Source: Streptomyces sp. WZ-12
Lineage (GTDB): Bacteria > Actinomycetota > Actinomycetes > Streptomycetales > Streptomycetaceae
Direction of reading: 5' to 3'
DNA length: 64,000 bases
Assembly: GCF_028898845.1 (NCBI RefSeq)
Contig: NZ_CP118574.1
Location: 1,860,001 to 1,924,000, forward strand
The notes beneath the pieces are model-generated. The model saw only the letters and a program-made list of their open reading frames with translations, did no database searches and had not been told where the DNA came from. The translations under genes and the position numbers were made by a program. Numbering within the stretch: the stretch's first letter is position 1; each line of letters starts with the position of its first letter. Positions 8,394 through 16,626 of this stretch are shown here, one piece after another.

Positions 8394-9375
8394 CCATCTC
8401 ACGGGCGTGCCGGAGCCCGATGCGGGCGAAGTCGCCTTCCAGGACGTCGAGTTCGGCCAGCGTGCCGATCGGGTCGCGGCCCAGGTGGGCACGGGACTTG
8501 GTCAGGCCCAGCCGGGAGAGCGCCTCCCCGCGCGGCTCGCTCATCTCGCGGAACTCGCCCAGCGCGAGGGCGTAGGTGTCGCGGGCCTCGGCGTACCGGC
8601 CGGCGCGGTAGAGGACGTTGCCGCGCATCTTGTGGTTGTAGGCGAGCGCGCCGGCGAGGTCCATGGTGCGGCAGATGGTCTCCGCCTCGGACAGCAGGGC
8701 CAGCGCCCGGTCCGGTTCGCCGCGGACCGAGAGCACGTCGGCCACCCCGCGCAGCGACCAGGCCCGGCCGCGGAAGTCGTCGGCCTCGGCGGCGATCCGG
8801 GCGGACTCCTCGAAGAGTTCCAGGGCCTTGCCGTGCTCGCCGGTGTTGCGGTGCATCTGGGCTATGCCGGACATCGCCCAGACCATGTGCCGGGCCTCGC
8901 CGTGCTCCCTGGCCTGCGCGAGGAGTTGCTCGTGGAGCTCGGCGACGGCGGCGTAGTCGCCCTGGATGCGGCCGGTCTCGGCGAGCCCGGCGAGGGAGTA
9001 GCCGTGCGCCAGGCGGTCGCCGCCGGTCTCGGCCAGCGCCACCGCGTGGGCGAGCAGCCGCCGGGCGAGCGGCAGGGTGCCGCACTGGCGGGCCAGGGTT
9101 CCGCCGCTCCACAACGCCCAGGCCATCGCGGCCGGTTCGCCGGCGGTGCGGGCACTGCGGTAGGCGGCGCGCCAGGCCGCGCCCGCCGCGTCCACCCGGC
9201 CCAGCCGCCGATTGGCCTCGGCGACGGCCAGTTGGGCTCTGGACCGCTCCAGCGCGGTGCCCGCGGCGGTGAGTGTCCGGTGCGCGGTGGCCAGTACCTC
9301 CTCATAGGAGGAGTTCACGCTCAGCGCCGAGCCGAGTTCGCCCTGGTACTCGGGGGCGAATGCCTTGCCGTACAT
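8287..9375 (-). CDS. Tetratricopeptide-repeat protein
   Basis: A 362-aa, all-helical protein. Repeated A/G-x-AL and W-x-x-G-x-A patterns from about residue 45 to 320 indicate seven to nine TPR units (for example GEHGKALELFEESARIA and GEPDRALALLSEAETI). There is no DNA-binding or catalytic domain, so it is likely a scaffold or adaptor, or the detached sensor part of an AfsR/STAND-type regulator. The ATG at 9375 is preceded only by a weak AAAGG. Just upstream lies an unusual pair of interlocked inverted repeats (9392-9419). Its 3' end overlaps the convergent membrane-protein gene by 107 bases. Confidence 0.75.
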   Translation of the reverse strand: MYGKAFAPEYQGELGSALSVNSSYEEVLATAHRTLTAAGTALERSRAQLAVAEANRRLGRVDAAGAAWRAAYRSARTAGEPAAMAWALWSGGTLARQCGTLPLARRLLAHAVALAETGGDRLAHGYSLAGLAETGRIQGDYAAVAELHEQLLAQAREHGEARHMVWAMSGIAQMHRNTGEHGKALELFEESARIAAEADDFRGRAWSLRGVADVLSVRGEPDRALALLSEAETICRTMDLAGALAYNHKMRGNVLYRAGRYAEARDTYALALGEFREMSEPRGEALSRLGLTKSRAHLGRDPIGTLAELDVLEGDFARIGLRHAREMVIAFRKEMTATPEAGIPAPRSGATTLRSPAVPTRS

Positions 9376-9390
9376 CGATCCGCGACCTTT

Positions 9391-9420
9391 CGATCAAGCG
9401 TTTGCCTTGATCGCAAACGT
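9391..9420. promoter_or_regulatory. Interlocked double inverted repeat (operator or RNA switch candidate)
   Basis: Four contiguous 7-base blocks follow the order A-B-A'-B': GATCAAG (9392-9398), CGTTTGC (9399-9405), CTTGATC (9406-9412), GCAAACG (9413-9419). A pairs with A' and B with B', so the two palindromes interlock. The element lies 16-45 bases upstream of the TPR gene start, inside its promoter or leader region. Confidence 0.6.
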
Positions 9421-9620
9421 ACGGAAGGCAGGGGGTGCGGCGAATCCGTCCGCGTATGGGTTGTGACGTACGACTGGAGTGCTACGTGCGGGGGTGCTGG
9501 TCATCATCGGGATGTACGGGGTCCTCGGGGTCCGGATCACTGACGAGACGTCAAGACCGTTGCCCTGGCGGGGTGATGGGCGGTGGAATCAGGCTGACCG
9601 GCACGACACCGGAGGTGGAC

Positions 9621-10772
9621 ATGGGCGAGGCGGCTGGGGTCCGGGGCGGGATCGGGCGACGGGGGTTCGTCGGGGCGGTCGGAGCGGTGGCCCTCGCCGC
9701 CGGGGGCGCACGGACGGCGCGGGCGGCACCGCGGCCACGGCCGCTGTTCCTTGGGACGTACACCTCTAAACCGGGCGGCGGCACCGGCATCGGGCTGGCC
9801 GCCTACGACCCCGCCAGCGGCGCCCTGACCGCCACCGGGGTCGTCCCGGGCGTCGCCGACCCCTCGTACCTGGCGCCGGCACCGGACGGCCGGACGCTGT
9901 ACGCGGTCGACGAGCAGCAGGACGGCGCGGTGACGGCGCTCGCCCTGCCGCCGGGCGGCGGCGCGCCGACGGTGCTCGGCGGTCAGCCCACCGGCGGGGC
10001 GGGGCCGTGCCATCTGTCGGTGCACCCCAGTGGGCGGTGGCTGCTGAGCGCCAACTACCTGTCCGGGAGCGTGGCCGTGCACCCGGTCCTGCCCGGCGGC
10101 GCGCTGGGGCCGCGGACCGACCTGGTGGTCCACGACAGCCCGCCACCCGGCCCCGGGCAGACCGGGCCGCACGCGCACCAGATCGTCACCGCCCCGGACG
10201 GCCGCCATGTGCTCGCCGTGGACCTGGGCAACGACACCGTCTACAGCTACCGGCTCGACCCGCGGGCCGGGACGCTGGCCCAGGTGTCGTACGCGACGCT
10301 GCGGCCCGGCGCCGGCCCCCGCCATCTGACCTTCCACCCCTCGGGGGCGTTCGCGTACCTGGCGAACGAGGTCGACAACACCGCGGTGGTCTGCGGCTAC
10401 GACCCGCCCACCGGGCGGCTGGTGCCCGGTGCGCCGCAGTCCACCGGGACCCGGCCCGGGGTCAGTTATCCGGCGCAGTTCCTGGTCACCCGGGACGGCC
10501 GGTTCGCCTTCCTCGCCAACCGCGGCGACAACACCCTCACCCGGTACGCCGTGGAGGCCGGCGGGGCCCGGCTGCGGCTGCTGGACACGGTGCCGGTGGG
10601 CGGGGACTTCCCCCGGCAGATCGCGTTCTCGCCGGACGAGCGGTGGCTGTTCGCCGCGAACCAGAAGTCCGGGTCGGTGACGGTGTTCGCGGTGGACGCC
10701 CGGGCCGGGACGCTGGTGCGGGTGGGCGAGCCGTTCCCGGCGCCGATGGCGGTCTGCGCGCTGCCGCGGTGA
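9621..10772 (+). CDS. Tat-exported lactonase (6-phosphogluconolactonase-like seven-bladed propeller)
   Basis: A 383-aa protein with a twin-arginine signal (GRRGFVGAVGAVALAAGG, ending near ARA at residue 38). A seven-bladed propeller of the YbhE/Pgl lactonase family follows: LFLGTYTSKPGGGTGI, YLAPAPDGRTLYAVDE, GGAGPCHLSVHPSGRWLLSA, GPHAHQIVTAPDGRHV and similar blades. Cytoplasmic relatives hydrolyse 6-phosphogluconolactone; exported members probably act on other lactones or are uncharacterised. The ATG at 9621 is set by GGAGGTGG just upstream. The gene stands alone, with the permease starting 93 bases downstream. Confidence 0.85.
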   Translation: MGEAAGVRGGIGRRGFVGAVGAVALAAGGARTARAAPRPRPLFLGTYTSKPGGGTGIGLAAYDPASGALTATGVVPGVADPSYLAPAPDGRTLYAVDEQQDGAVTALALPPGGGAPTVLGGQPTGGAGPCHLSVHPSGRWLLSANYLSGSVAVHPVLPGGALGPRTDLVVHDSPPPGPGQTGPHAHQIVTAPDGRHVLAVDLGNDTVYSYRLDPRAGTLAQVSYATLRPGAGPRHLTFHPSGAFAYLANEVDNTAVVCGYDPPTGRLVPGAPQSTGTRPGVSYPAQFLVTRDGRFAFLANRGDNTLTRYAVEAGGARLRLLDTVPVGGDFPRQIAFSPDERWLFAANQKSGSVTVFAVDARAGTLVRVGEPFPAPMAVCALPR

Positions 10773-10865
10773 TCCGCGGGGCGCGGCGGCCCGCGGCGGG
10801 CGGCCGACGCGCCCGAAACACTGCCGCAACACCCTTGCAGGATTGGCGCGTTAGCGTCGCGCCCC

Positions 10866-12302
10866 ATGAGTACGGGAACCACAGCCTCCGGCGGCGGTGC
10901 CGCGCCGGACACCAGCCCGCGGCCCGACGCCCCCGCGGAACCGGGCGCGGCGGCCGCCGGCGCGGGGCTCCAACAGGGCCTCAAACGCCGCCATATGCAA
11001 CTGATCGCGCTGGGCGGGGTGATCGGGGCCGGGTTGTTCGTCGGCAGCGGGGTGGTGGTCCGCTCGGCGGGGCCGGCCGCGGTGCTGTCGTTCCTGGCCG
11101 CCGGCGTGCTCACCGTGCTGATCATGCGGATGCTGGCCGAGATGACGGTGGCCCGCCCGGCGCTCGGCTCGTTCTACGCGCATGTGCGGGAGACCCTCGG
11201 CCACCGCGCGGGGTTCGCGGTGGGCTGGCTGTACTGGTACTTCTTCGTGATCGTGGTCGCCGTGGAGGCGGTGGCCGGCGGCCGGATCATCCGGCTGTGG
11301 CTGCCCGGCGCCCCGTTGTGGGCGGTCAGCCTGGTACTGATGGCACTGCTGACGGCGACGAACCTGGTGTCGGCGCGCTCCTACGGCGAGTTCGAGTACT
11401 GGTTCTCGTCGATCAAGGTCGTGGCGATCGTGGTGTTCCTGTTCCTGGGCGCGCTGTATGTGCTCGGGCTGTGGCCCGGCTCGTCCGGCGGGCTGGCGCA
11501 GCTCACCGCGCACGGCGGCTTCGCGCCGGAGGGCATCGGGGCGGTGCTGGCCGCCGTCGTGCCGTGCGTCGGCTTCTTCACCGGCGCGGAGATCGTGACC
11601 ATCGCCGCCGCGGAGTCGGTGGAGCCGGAGCGGGCGGTGGCCACCGCCATCCGGTCCATCGTGCTGCGGGTGGTCGCGTTCTACGTGCTGTCGATCTTCC
11701 TGGTGGTCGCGGTGGTGCCCTGGACATCGAAGGCGATAGAGGTCAGTCCGTACGCGGCGGTGCTGGACCGGCTGGCGGTGCCCGCAGCCGGCACGGTGAT
11801 GAACGCGCTGGTGTTGATCGCGGTGCTCTCCTGCCTCAATTCCGCGCTCTACACCTCGTCCCGGATGCTCTTCGCGCTCACCCGCAATGGGGACGCGCCG
11901 CGCGGCTTCACCAAGGTCAGTGCGAGCGGGGTGCCGCGGCGCGCGCTGCTGGCCGGGACCTCGGTCGGATATCTGTCGGTGATCGCGGCCTGGATCTCGC
12001 CCGATGTCGTCTTCCAGTTCCTCATCAACTCCTATGGCGCCATTGCCCTGTTCGTCTATCTGGCGATCGCGGTGGCGCAGCTTCGGATGCGGCGCCGGCT
12101 GGAGCGCGACGCGCCGGAGCGGCTGACCCTGCGGATGTGGGGCTATCCGTGGCTGAGCCGGCTGACCATCGCGCTGATGACGCTGGTGATCGGGGCGATG
12201 GCGGTACTGCCGGACAGCCGGGCGCAGTTCTGGCTGAGCCTGCTCACTCTGGGTGTCGTACTGGCCGCCTACGAAATCCGGCGACGGGTCCGACGGAGCT
12301 AG
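10866..12302 (+). CDS. APC-superfamily amino acid permease (GABA permease-like)
   Basis: A 478-aa transporter with a Pro/Ala-rich cytoplasmic N-terminus of about 38 residues, then about 12 membrane helices. The amino-acid-transporter signature is clear: RHMQLIALGGVIGAGLFVGSG at the first helix (unwound GAGLF substrate loop), EMTVARPALGSFYAHVRE, and SCLNSALYTSSRMLFAL. This is closest to the GabP/AnsP/CycA group of H+ symporters. The succinate-semialdehyde-type dehydrogenase at 21228 would fit GABA use, but it lies 9 kb away, so that link is only a suggestion. The strong hairpin at 12312-12349 terminates it. Confidence 0.88.
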   Translation: MSTGTTASGGGAAPDTSPRPDAPAEPGAAAAGAGLQQGLKRRHMQLIALGGVIGAGLFVGSGVVVRSAGPAAVLSFLAAGVLTVLIMRMLAEMTVARPALGSFYAHVRETLGHRAGFAVGWLYWYFFVIVVAVEAVAGGRIIRLWLPGAPLWAVSLVLMALLTATNLVSARSYGEFEYWFSSIKVVAIVVFLFLGALYVLGLWPGSSGGLAQLTAHGGFAPEGIGAVLAAVVPCVGFFTGAEIVTIAAAESVEPERAVATAIRSIVLRVVAFYVLSIFLVVAVVPWTSKAIEVSPYAAVLDRLAVPAAGTVMNALVLIAVLSCLNSALYTSSRMLFALTRNGDAPRGFTKVSASGVPRRALLAGTSVGYLSVIAAWISPDVVFQFLINSYGAIALFVYLAIAVAQLRMRRRLERDAPERLTLRMWGYPWLSRLTIALMTLVIGAMAVLPDSRAQFWLSLLTLGVVLAAYEIRRRVRRS

Positions 12303-12311
12303 GGCCGGTGT

Positions 12312-12349
12312 CGGGCGGGCCGTCCGCGGCGCCACGGACGGCCCGCCCG
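12312..12349 (+). terminator. Terminator after the permease
   Basis: Perfect 15-bp stem (CGGGCGGGCCGTCCG and complement) with an 8-base loop, ten bases after the permease stop. Confidence 0.85.
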
Positions 12350-12470
12350 CTCCCCCCTCGCGGCCGGCTCGGAAACTCCCCGGAAAGCCTCTGGATTCCC
12401 CAGGATTCTCCAGGGGGGCGTTTTTCACTTCCCCCTGAAGACCCTTGGCATTTCCGTATCCACCGCTGAC

Positions 12471-12509
12471 CTCGTCCGGTCGAATTCCCGGCGCATTCGA
12501 CCGGACGAG
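12471..12509 (-). terminator. Terminator after the Rpf-like gene
   Basis: Perfect 15-bp stem (CTCGTCCGGTCGAAT at 12471-12485, complement at 12495-12509) with a 9-base loop. It follows the leftward Rpf-like gene and backs up the permease terminator. Confidence 0.8.
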
Positions 12510-12542
12510 GAGCGGCTACGGAGGCCGATCAGTCGCCTTTTC

Positions 12543-13283
12543 TCACTCCGCAGCGGAGCCGTGGACCCGCAGTTGGGTACCCGGGTAGATGAGGTTCGGG
12601 TTCTCGCCGATAACCTGGCGGTTCTTGCGGTAGATTTCCTGCCACGGCTTTCCGTGGACGTTCGCGATACCGCTCAGCGTGTCCCCGATATTGACCGTCA
12701 CGATTGCGCCGGAAATCCGGCGCAACGGCTTCTTGTGGGTCTTTTCCGCGGGCACGTGGTGGTGCTTGTGGGTGTGTTTCGGCGCGGCGTGGCTCCGGGC
12801 CGGCAGGGTGTGCACGCGGCCGCCGTGGGGAGTGCCGCGCAGCCCGAGCGAGGCCGAGCAGGCGGGCCAGGCGCCCCAGCCCTGGCGGGCCAGGACCCGC
12901 TCGGCGACCTGGATCTGCTGCGCTCGCGAGGCCCGGGAGGCACGCGCCGCGTAGGCGCCGCCGCCGTAGGAGTGCCAGGTCGAGTGGCCGAACTGAAGAC
13001 CTCCGGAGAAACCGTTACCGGTGTCGATCCGCCAGTTGCCGCCGCTTTCGCACCGGGCCAGACGGTCCCAGGTGCCGGTGCTGGCGGCCTCGGCCGGCTC
13101 GTCGGACACCGCGCCCAGCGCACCGGCCGCCAGCAGGACGGCGGCCGCGGTGACGCCCCGGGCCCCCCGGCCGCGCAGTGCCTCGCCGCGGGTGGTCCGG
13201 TCCGCCGGTTCGCGGGTTTCCGCTGCCCGGCATTCCTGCGCCGCGGGCGATTCCTGCGTCTCCGGTACCTGCTGAGTTTCCAT
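12543..13283 (-). CDS. Resuscitation-promoting-factor-like muralytic transglycosylase with LysM domain
   Basis: A 246-aa secreted protein. A hydrophobic segment (VTAAAVLLAAGALGAV, residues 44-59) with an Ala-rich cleavage region follows an unusually long charged N-terminus. The Rpf domain spans about residues 70-145 (TWDRLARCESGGNW with catalytic Glu79, FSGGLQF, WGAWPAC with the paired cysteine). A His/Lys-rich linker leads to a C-terminal LysM (about 194-242: VNIGDTLSGIA, NPNLIYPGTQL) that binds peptidoglycan. Such enzymes cleave glycan strands during spore germination and growth. The ATG at 13283 has GGGAG eight bases upstream. A tandem 12-bp repeat lies further upstream in the presumed leader. 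Confidence 0.9.
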   Translation of the reverse strand: METQQVPETQESPAAQECRAAETREPADRTTRGEALRGRGARGVTAAAVLLAAGALGAVSDEPAEAASTGTWDRLARCESGGNWRIDTGNGFSGGLQFGHSTWHSYGGGAYAARASRASRAQQIQVAERVLARQGWGAWPACSASLGLRGTPHGGRVHTLPARSHAAPKHTHKHHHVPAEKTHKKPLRRISGAIVTVNIGDTLSGIANVHGKPWQEIYRKNRQVIGENPNLIYPGTQLRVHGSAAE

Positions 13284-13435
13284 GTTCGTGCTCCCGTCGC
13301 TTGTGCTGTGCGTACTGATGTGTCACTCGTTCCGGGGTTCCGGTCGGGCCGGTATTCCGGCGAGTGCGCAGAGGTGTCAGCGATTTCGGCGAGTTCTGGG
13401 ATTCGGGATCGTCGGATGGTTTCCGCGGCGCGCTT

Positions 13436-13511
13436 TTCTCCGGTGCGTTTTCTTCGGTGCGTTCTTCGGTGCGTTCTTCGGTGCGTTTCTGCGGTGCGTT
13501 TCTGCGGTGCA
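13436..13511. repeat. Six tandem 12-13 bp repeats upstream of the Rpf-like gene
   Basis: Six head-to-tail copies related to TTCTTCGGTGCG. Three are identical 12-mers (13450-13485); one CC variant precedes them and two 13-base TTTCTGCGGTGC(G/A) copies follow. On the leftward strand this reads as repeated CGCACCGAAGAA about 150-230 bases before the Rpf-like start, in its probable leader or promoter region. Confidence 0.85.
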
Positions 13512-14054
13512 TCGAATTCGACGAGGAAGAGACAACCATGGGCCGCGTCGGCATGGGCAGGGCGCGCGGTAGCGCCTCCGACGGCCAGCCCGCCCCCTCG
13601 CCGTCGGAAGGGGTACGGAATCCTCCGCATGGCGCACGGGCCCGGCGGGTAGGGGCGCACCCTTCGTGCCCGGGGTGCCGGACCGGGCGACAGTCGCCCG
13701 CCCGTTCGACTTCGGGGTGTCACCCCCCGTGGCTACGCCGGCGTCGGTGCATATGCGCGGCGGGGGGCCGCACGGGCCGCGCACGGTCCGCGACGCGGTG
13801 CAACCACCCGGGTTTCGGCGGGAGTTGGCAGGTCGCCCGGCGGCCGGCGGCCGGGCGCGCGGCGCGCAGCGGCCCGGCGCACCGAGACCGCCCCGGCCGG
13901 CCCGCCCCGTGCGCTCCCGCCCCCGCCCGCATGCTCCGCATCCGCGCGCGTCGCCGCGCCGCCCGTGCGCCCCTCCACCCCGCCGACCCGCCGGCCGCGG
14001 GGGTCGGGGAGCACCGCGCCAACGGGGTGGCACGTACGCGGGGCAAGCGCACTG
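13512..14054. other. Very GC-rich intergenic region, no gene recognised
   Basis: About 540 bases between the leftward Rpf-like gene and the 3' end of the leftward PaaX-type gene. Long open frames exist on both strands, but their compositions are Arg/Pro/Gly-rich and they lack ribosome sites, as expected of non-coding GC-rich DNA. Because streptomycete rpf genes often carry a c-di-AMP (ydaO) riboswitch, I looked for its conserved G-rich and GGTGAA-type segments and could not identify them with confidence. Confidence 0.5.
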
Positions 14055-14086
14055 GGGCCTCTCCGATGGGCGGGGCGGAGAGGCCC
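14055..14086 (-). terminator. Terminator of the PaaX-type gene
   Basis: An 11-bp perfect stem (GGGCCTCTCCG / CGGAGAGGCCC) with a 10-base loop. The right arm touches the last base of the leftward stop codon. Confidence 0.75.
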
Positions 14087-14835
14087 TAGCCCCTGTCGGA
14101 GGTGAGGAACTGCTGGAGGAGCTCCCGGAATTCGGCCTCGAAGGCGTCGTAGCGGGCGCGGAGCGCGGCGCCCGGCCAGGTCTCCGGGAGGAGGAGGGCC
14201 GGCAGCAGCGGGTCGGTGAGGAGGTGGCGGAGGACGGCCGCGGCGACGGTGAAGCGGTCGGCCGGGGCGTCGGCGCGGTCCAGCGCGGCCGACAGCTCAC
14301 CGGCGCGGGCCGCCCAGCCGTCCAGGTCCCACAGGCCGCGGGCGAGTGCGGCCGGATCGCCGTCGGGGCTGCCGGTGAACCAGGTGCACTGCGCGGTGGC
14401 CACCTCGGAGCGGGGCCGGTCGAGGTTGGCGGGGCGCAGCCAGTTGCCCTCGCGCAGCTCGGCCAGCCGCAGCGCGGCCATCGCCTGGCGCAGCGCGGCG
14501 CGTTCGGCCGGTGGTCGGCTGCCGTCCGCGCTGACCACGGCGATCTCCCACTCGCCCGACCAGGGGCGGGTCCGGGGCGCACGGCTCTCGTCCTGCCGGG
14601 CCTGGCGCTCCAGCAGCCGGGTGGTCAGCGCGTAACTGCCCGCCCGTTGGCGGAGGTCGCCGGCCGCCACCATCCGGGAGAGCGCGACCCGGACGGTGCC
14701 CTCGGCGATGCCGAAGAGTTCACCGACCCGCACCAGCGCGCGCACCGGCAGCCGCGGCGGGTGGTGGCCGAGAAGCGTGCTCAGCACGACGGAGCGGGCG
14801 GTCAACGGCCGGAGGGCGAGGGGGGCGTCGTTCAT
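14086..14835 (-). CDS. PaaX-family transcriptional regulator
   Basis: A 249-aa regulator with the PaaX architecture. An N-terminal winged helix (residues about 10-75: RPLTARSVVLSTLLGHHPP, then GELFGIAEGTVRVALSRMVAAGDL) is followed by the ligand-sensing middle and C-terminal domains (SGEWEIAVV). PaaX proteins repress aromatic or fatty acid catabolic genes and are released by CoA thioesters such as phenylacetyl-CoA. This one is divergent from an acyl-CoA dehydrogenase and enoyl-CoA hydratase, with 135 bases between starts, so it very likely controls them. The ATG at 14835 matches the family N-terminus; no strong Shine-Dalgarno is seen. Confidence 0.88.
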   Translation of the reverse strand: MNDAPLALRPLTARSVVLSTLLGHHPPRLPVRALVRVGELFGIAEGTVRVALSRMVAAGDLRQRAGSYALTTRLLERQARQDESRAPRTRPWSGEWEIAVVSADGSRPPAERAALRQAMAALRLAELREGNWLRPANLDRPRSEVATAQCTWFTGSPDGDPAALARGLWDLDGWAARAGELSAALDRADAPADRFTVAAAVLRHLLTDPLLPALLLPETWPGAALRARYDAFEAEFRELLQQFLTSDRG

Positions 14836-14970
14836 AGGTGCCGGAAGTCTAGGTCGTGCGGACGGGCGGGGCGGACGGGATGCGGACGCGGTGTGCGCCC
14901 CAAGGCGGTCGGCCTCCCACGCCGCGCCGCCCTTACGCCCTTCCTCCAGCCGTATGAAATCTGTAACGTC

Positions 14971-16626
14971 ATGGCTATGACCGTCACCCATGAAGTAACC
15001 AATCAGGCCCCGCCGCTGACCGGTTTCAGCGCGGCGGACGAGCCCGCGTTGCTGGCGGCGCTGCGCCGGGAGGGCGGCGCCTGGGGCGAGGCCGAGGTGG
15101 TCGAGCTCGGCGCGCTGGCCGGGTCCGCGAAGGTGCAAGACCAGGCCCACTGGGCGGAGCAGCAGCCGCCCCGGCTGCACACCCACGACCGGTACGGGCA
15201 CCGGGTGGACGAGGTCGAATTCCACCCGGCCTGGCACCAGTTGATGACCACCGCGGTGGAACACGGGCTGCACGCCGCGCCGTGGACCGACCGGCGCCCG
15301 GGGGCGCATCTGGTGCGCGCCGCCAAGTTCTACGTCTGGTCGCAGGCCGAGGCCGGCCACGGCTGCCCGATCTCGATGACCTACGCCGCGGTGCCCGCGC
15401 TGCGCGCCGCACCCGAACTCGCCGCGCAGTACGAGCCGTTGCTCGCCGCCCGCGCTTACGACTTCGGGCTGCGCGCCCCGCTGAGCAAGCGCGGGCTGAT
15501 CGCCGGCATGTCGATGACCGAGAAGCAGGGCGGCTCGGACGTGCGGGCCAACACCACCGCCGCGGTGCCCACCGGGGACGGGAGCTACCGCCTCACCGGC
15601 CACAAGTGGTTCACCTCGGCCCCGATGAGCGACGTCTTCCTGACCCTGGCGCAGACCCCCGAGGGGCTGACCTGCTTCCTGGTACCGCGGGTGCTGCCGG
15701 ACGGCAGCCGCAACGGGCTGCGGCTGATGCGCCTGAAGGACAAGCTGGGCAACCGCTCCAACGCCTCGTCGGAGATCGAGTACGAGGACGCCGTCGCCTG
15801 GCCGGTGGGCGAGCCCGGCCGCGGGGTGCGGACCATCGTCGAGATGGTGAACATGACCCGGCTGGACTGCGTGCTGGGCTCGGCGGCCGGAATGCGGGCG
15901 GGACTGCGGCAGGCGCTGCACCACACCGCCCACCGGCGGGCGTTCGGGCGGGAGTTGGACCGCCAGCCGCTGATGCGCGCGGTCCTGGCCGACCTGGCGG
16001 TGGAGTCGGAGGCGGCCACCGTGCTGGGGATGCGGCTGGCGGCCGCGGTCGACCGGTCGGCGGCCGGCGACGCCGGGGAGGCGGCGCTGCGCCGGCTGGC
16101 CCTGGCGGCCGGGAAGTACTGGGTGTGCAAGCGGGGCAGCGGCCATGCCGCGGAGGCCCTGGAGTGCCTGGGCGGCAACGGCTACGTCGAGGACTCCGGG
16201 ATGCCGCGGCTCTACCGGGAGGCGCCGCTGCTGTCGATCTGGGAGGGCTCGGGCAATGTCGCCGCGCTCGACGTGCTGCGCGCGCTGACCCGCGAACCGG
16301 CCGCGCTGGACGCCTACTTCGCCGAGGTGGACGCCGCGGCCGGCGCCGACCGTCGACTGGACGCGGCGGTGGCCGGGCTGCGGAAGCTGCTCGGCTCCCT
16401 GGGCGACCCGGAGCGGGCCCAGCTCATGGCCCGTTCGCTGGCGGAGCGGCTGGCGCTGGTGCTCCAGGGGTCGTTGCTGGTGCGGCACAGCACCCCGGCG
16501 GTCGCCGACGCGTTCTGCGCCTCCCGGTTGGACGGCGAGTGGGGGCACGCCTTCGGCACCCTGCCGCCCGGCGTGGACCACGCCGCGGTCCTCGGGCGCG
16601 CCCGGACCGGCGCGGACGCCGGCTGA
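14971..16626 (+). CDS. AidB-like acyl-CoA dehydrogenase
   Basis: A 551-aa flavoprotein, longer than ordinary acyl-CoA dehydrogenases and matching the AidB/isovaleryl-CoA-dehydrogenase-like subgroup. Motifs: GMSMTEKQGGSDVRANTT (flavin-binding segment, diagnostic of AidB), FTSAPMSDVFLTLAQ, LGGNGYVEDSGMPRLYREAPLLSIWEGSGN. E. coli AidB is induced by alkylation and binds DNA; actinobacterial members next to PaaX regulators may instead be catabolic. ATGs at 14971 and 14977 are both possible; no ribosome site is visible, and TAACGT at 14964-14969 could be a -10 element of a leaderless transcript. The gene is coupled to the hydratase by an ATGA-type overlap. Confidence 0.88.
   Translation: MAMTVTHEVTNQAPPLTGFSAADEPALLAALRREGGAWGEAEVVELGALAGSAKVQDQAHWAEQQPPRLHTHDRYGHRVDEVEFHPAWHQLMTTAVEHGLHAAPWTDRRPGAHLVRAAKFYVWSQAEAGHGCPISMTYAAVPALRAAPELAAQYEPLLAARAYDFGLRAPLSKRGLIAGMSMTEKQGGSDVRANTTAAVPTGDGSYRLTGHKWFTSAPMSDVFLTLAQTPEGLTCFLVPRVLPDGSRNGLRLMRLKDKLGNRSNASSEIEYEDAVAWPVGEPGRGVRTIVEMVNMTRLDCVLGSAAGMRAGLRQALHHTAHRRAFGRELDRQPLMRAVLADLAVESEAATVLGMRLAAAVDRSAAGDAGEAALRRLALAAGKYWVCKRGSGHAAEALECLGGNGYVEDSGMPRLYREAPLLSIWEGSGNVAALDVLRALTREPAALDAYFAEVDAAAGADRRLDAAVAGLRKLLGSLGDPERAQLMARSLAERLALVLQGSLLVRHSTPAVADAFCASRLDGEWGHAFGTLPPGVDHAAVLGRARTGADAG

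Noticed and set aside
13284..13900. c-di-AMP (ydaO-type) riboswitch expected before an rpf gene
   Set aside because: I looked on the leftward strand for the conserved G-rich and GGTGAA-like segments and could not place them convincingly; a covariance-model scan would decide.
13666..14970. N-terminal extension of the AidB-like dehydrogenase back to 13666
   Set aside because: It would run antisense through the PaaX gene and has low-complexity composition; the family N-terminus begins at 14971 or 14977.
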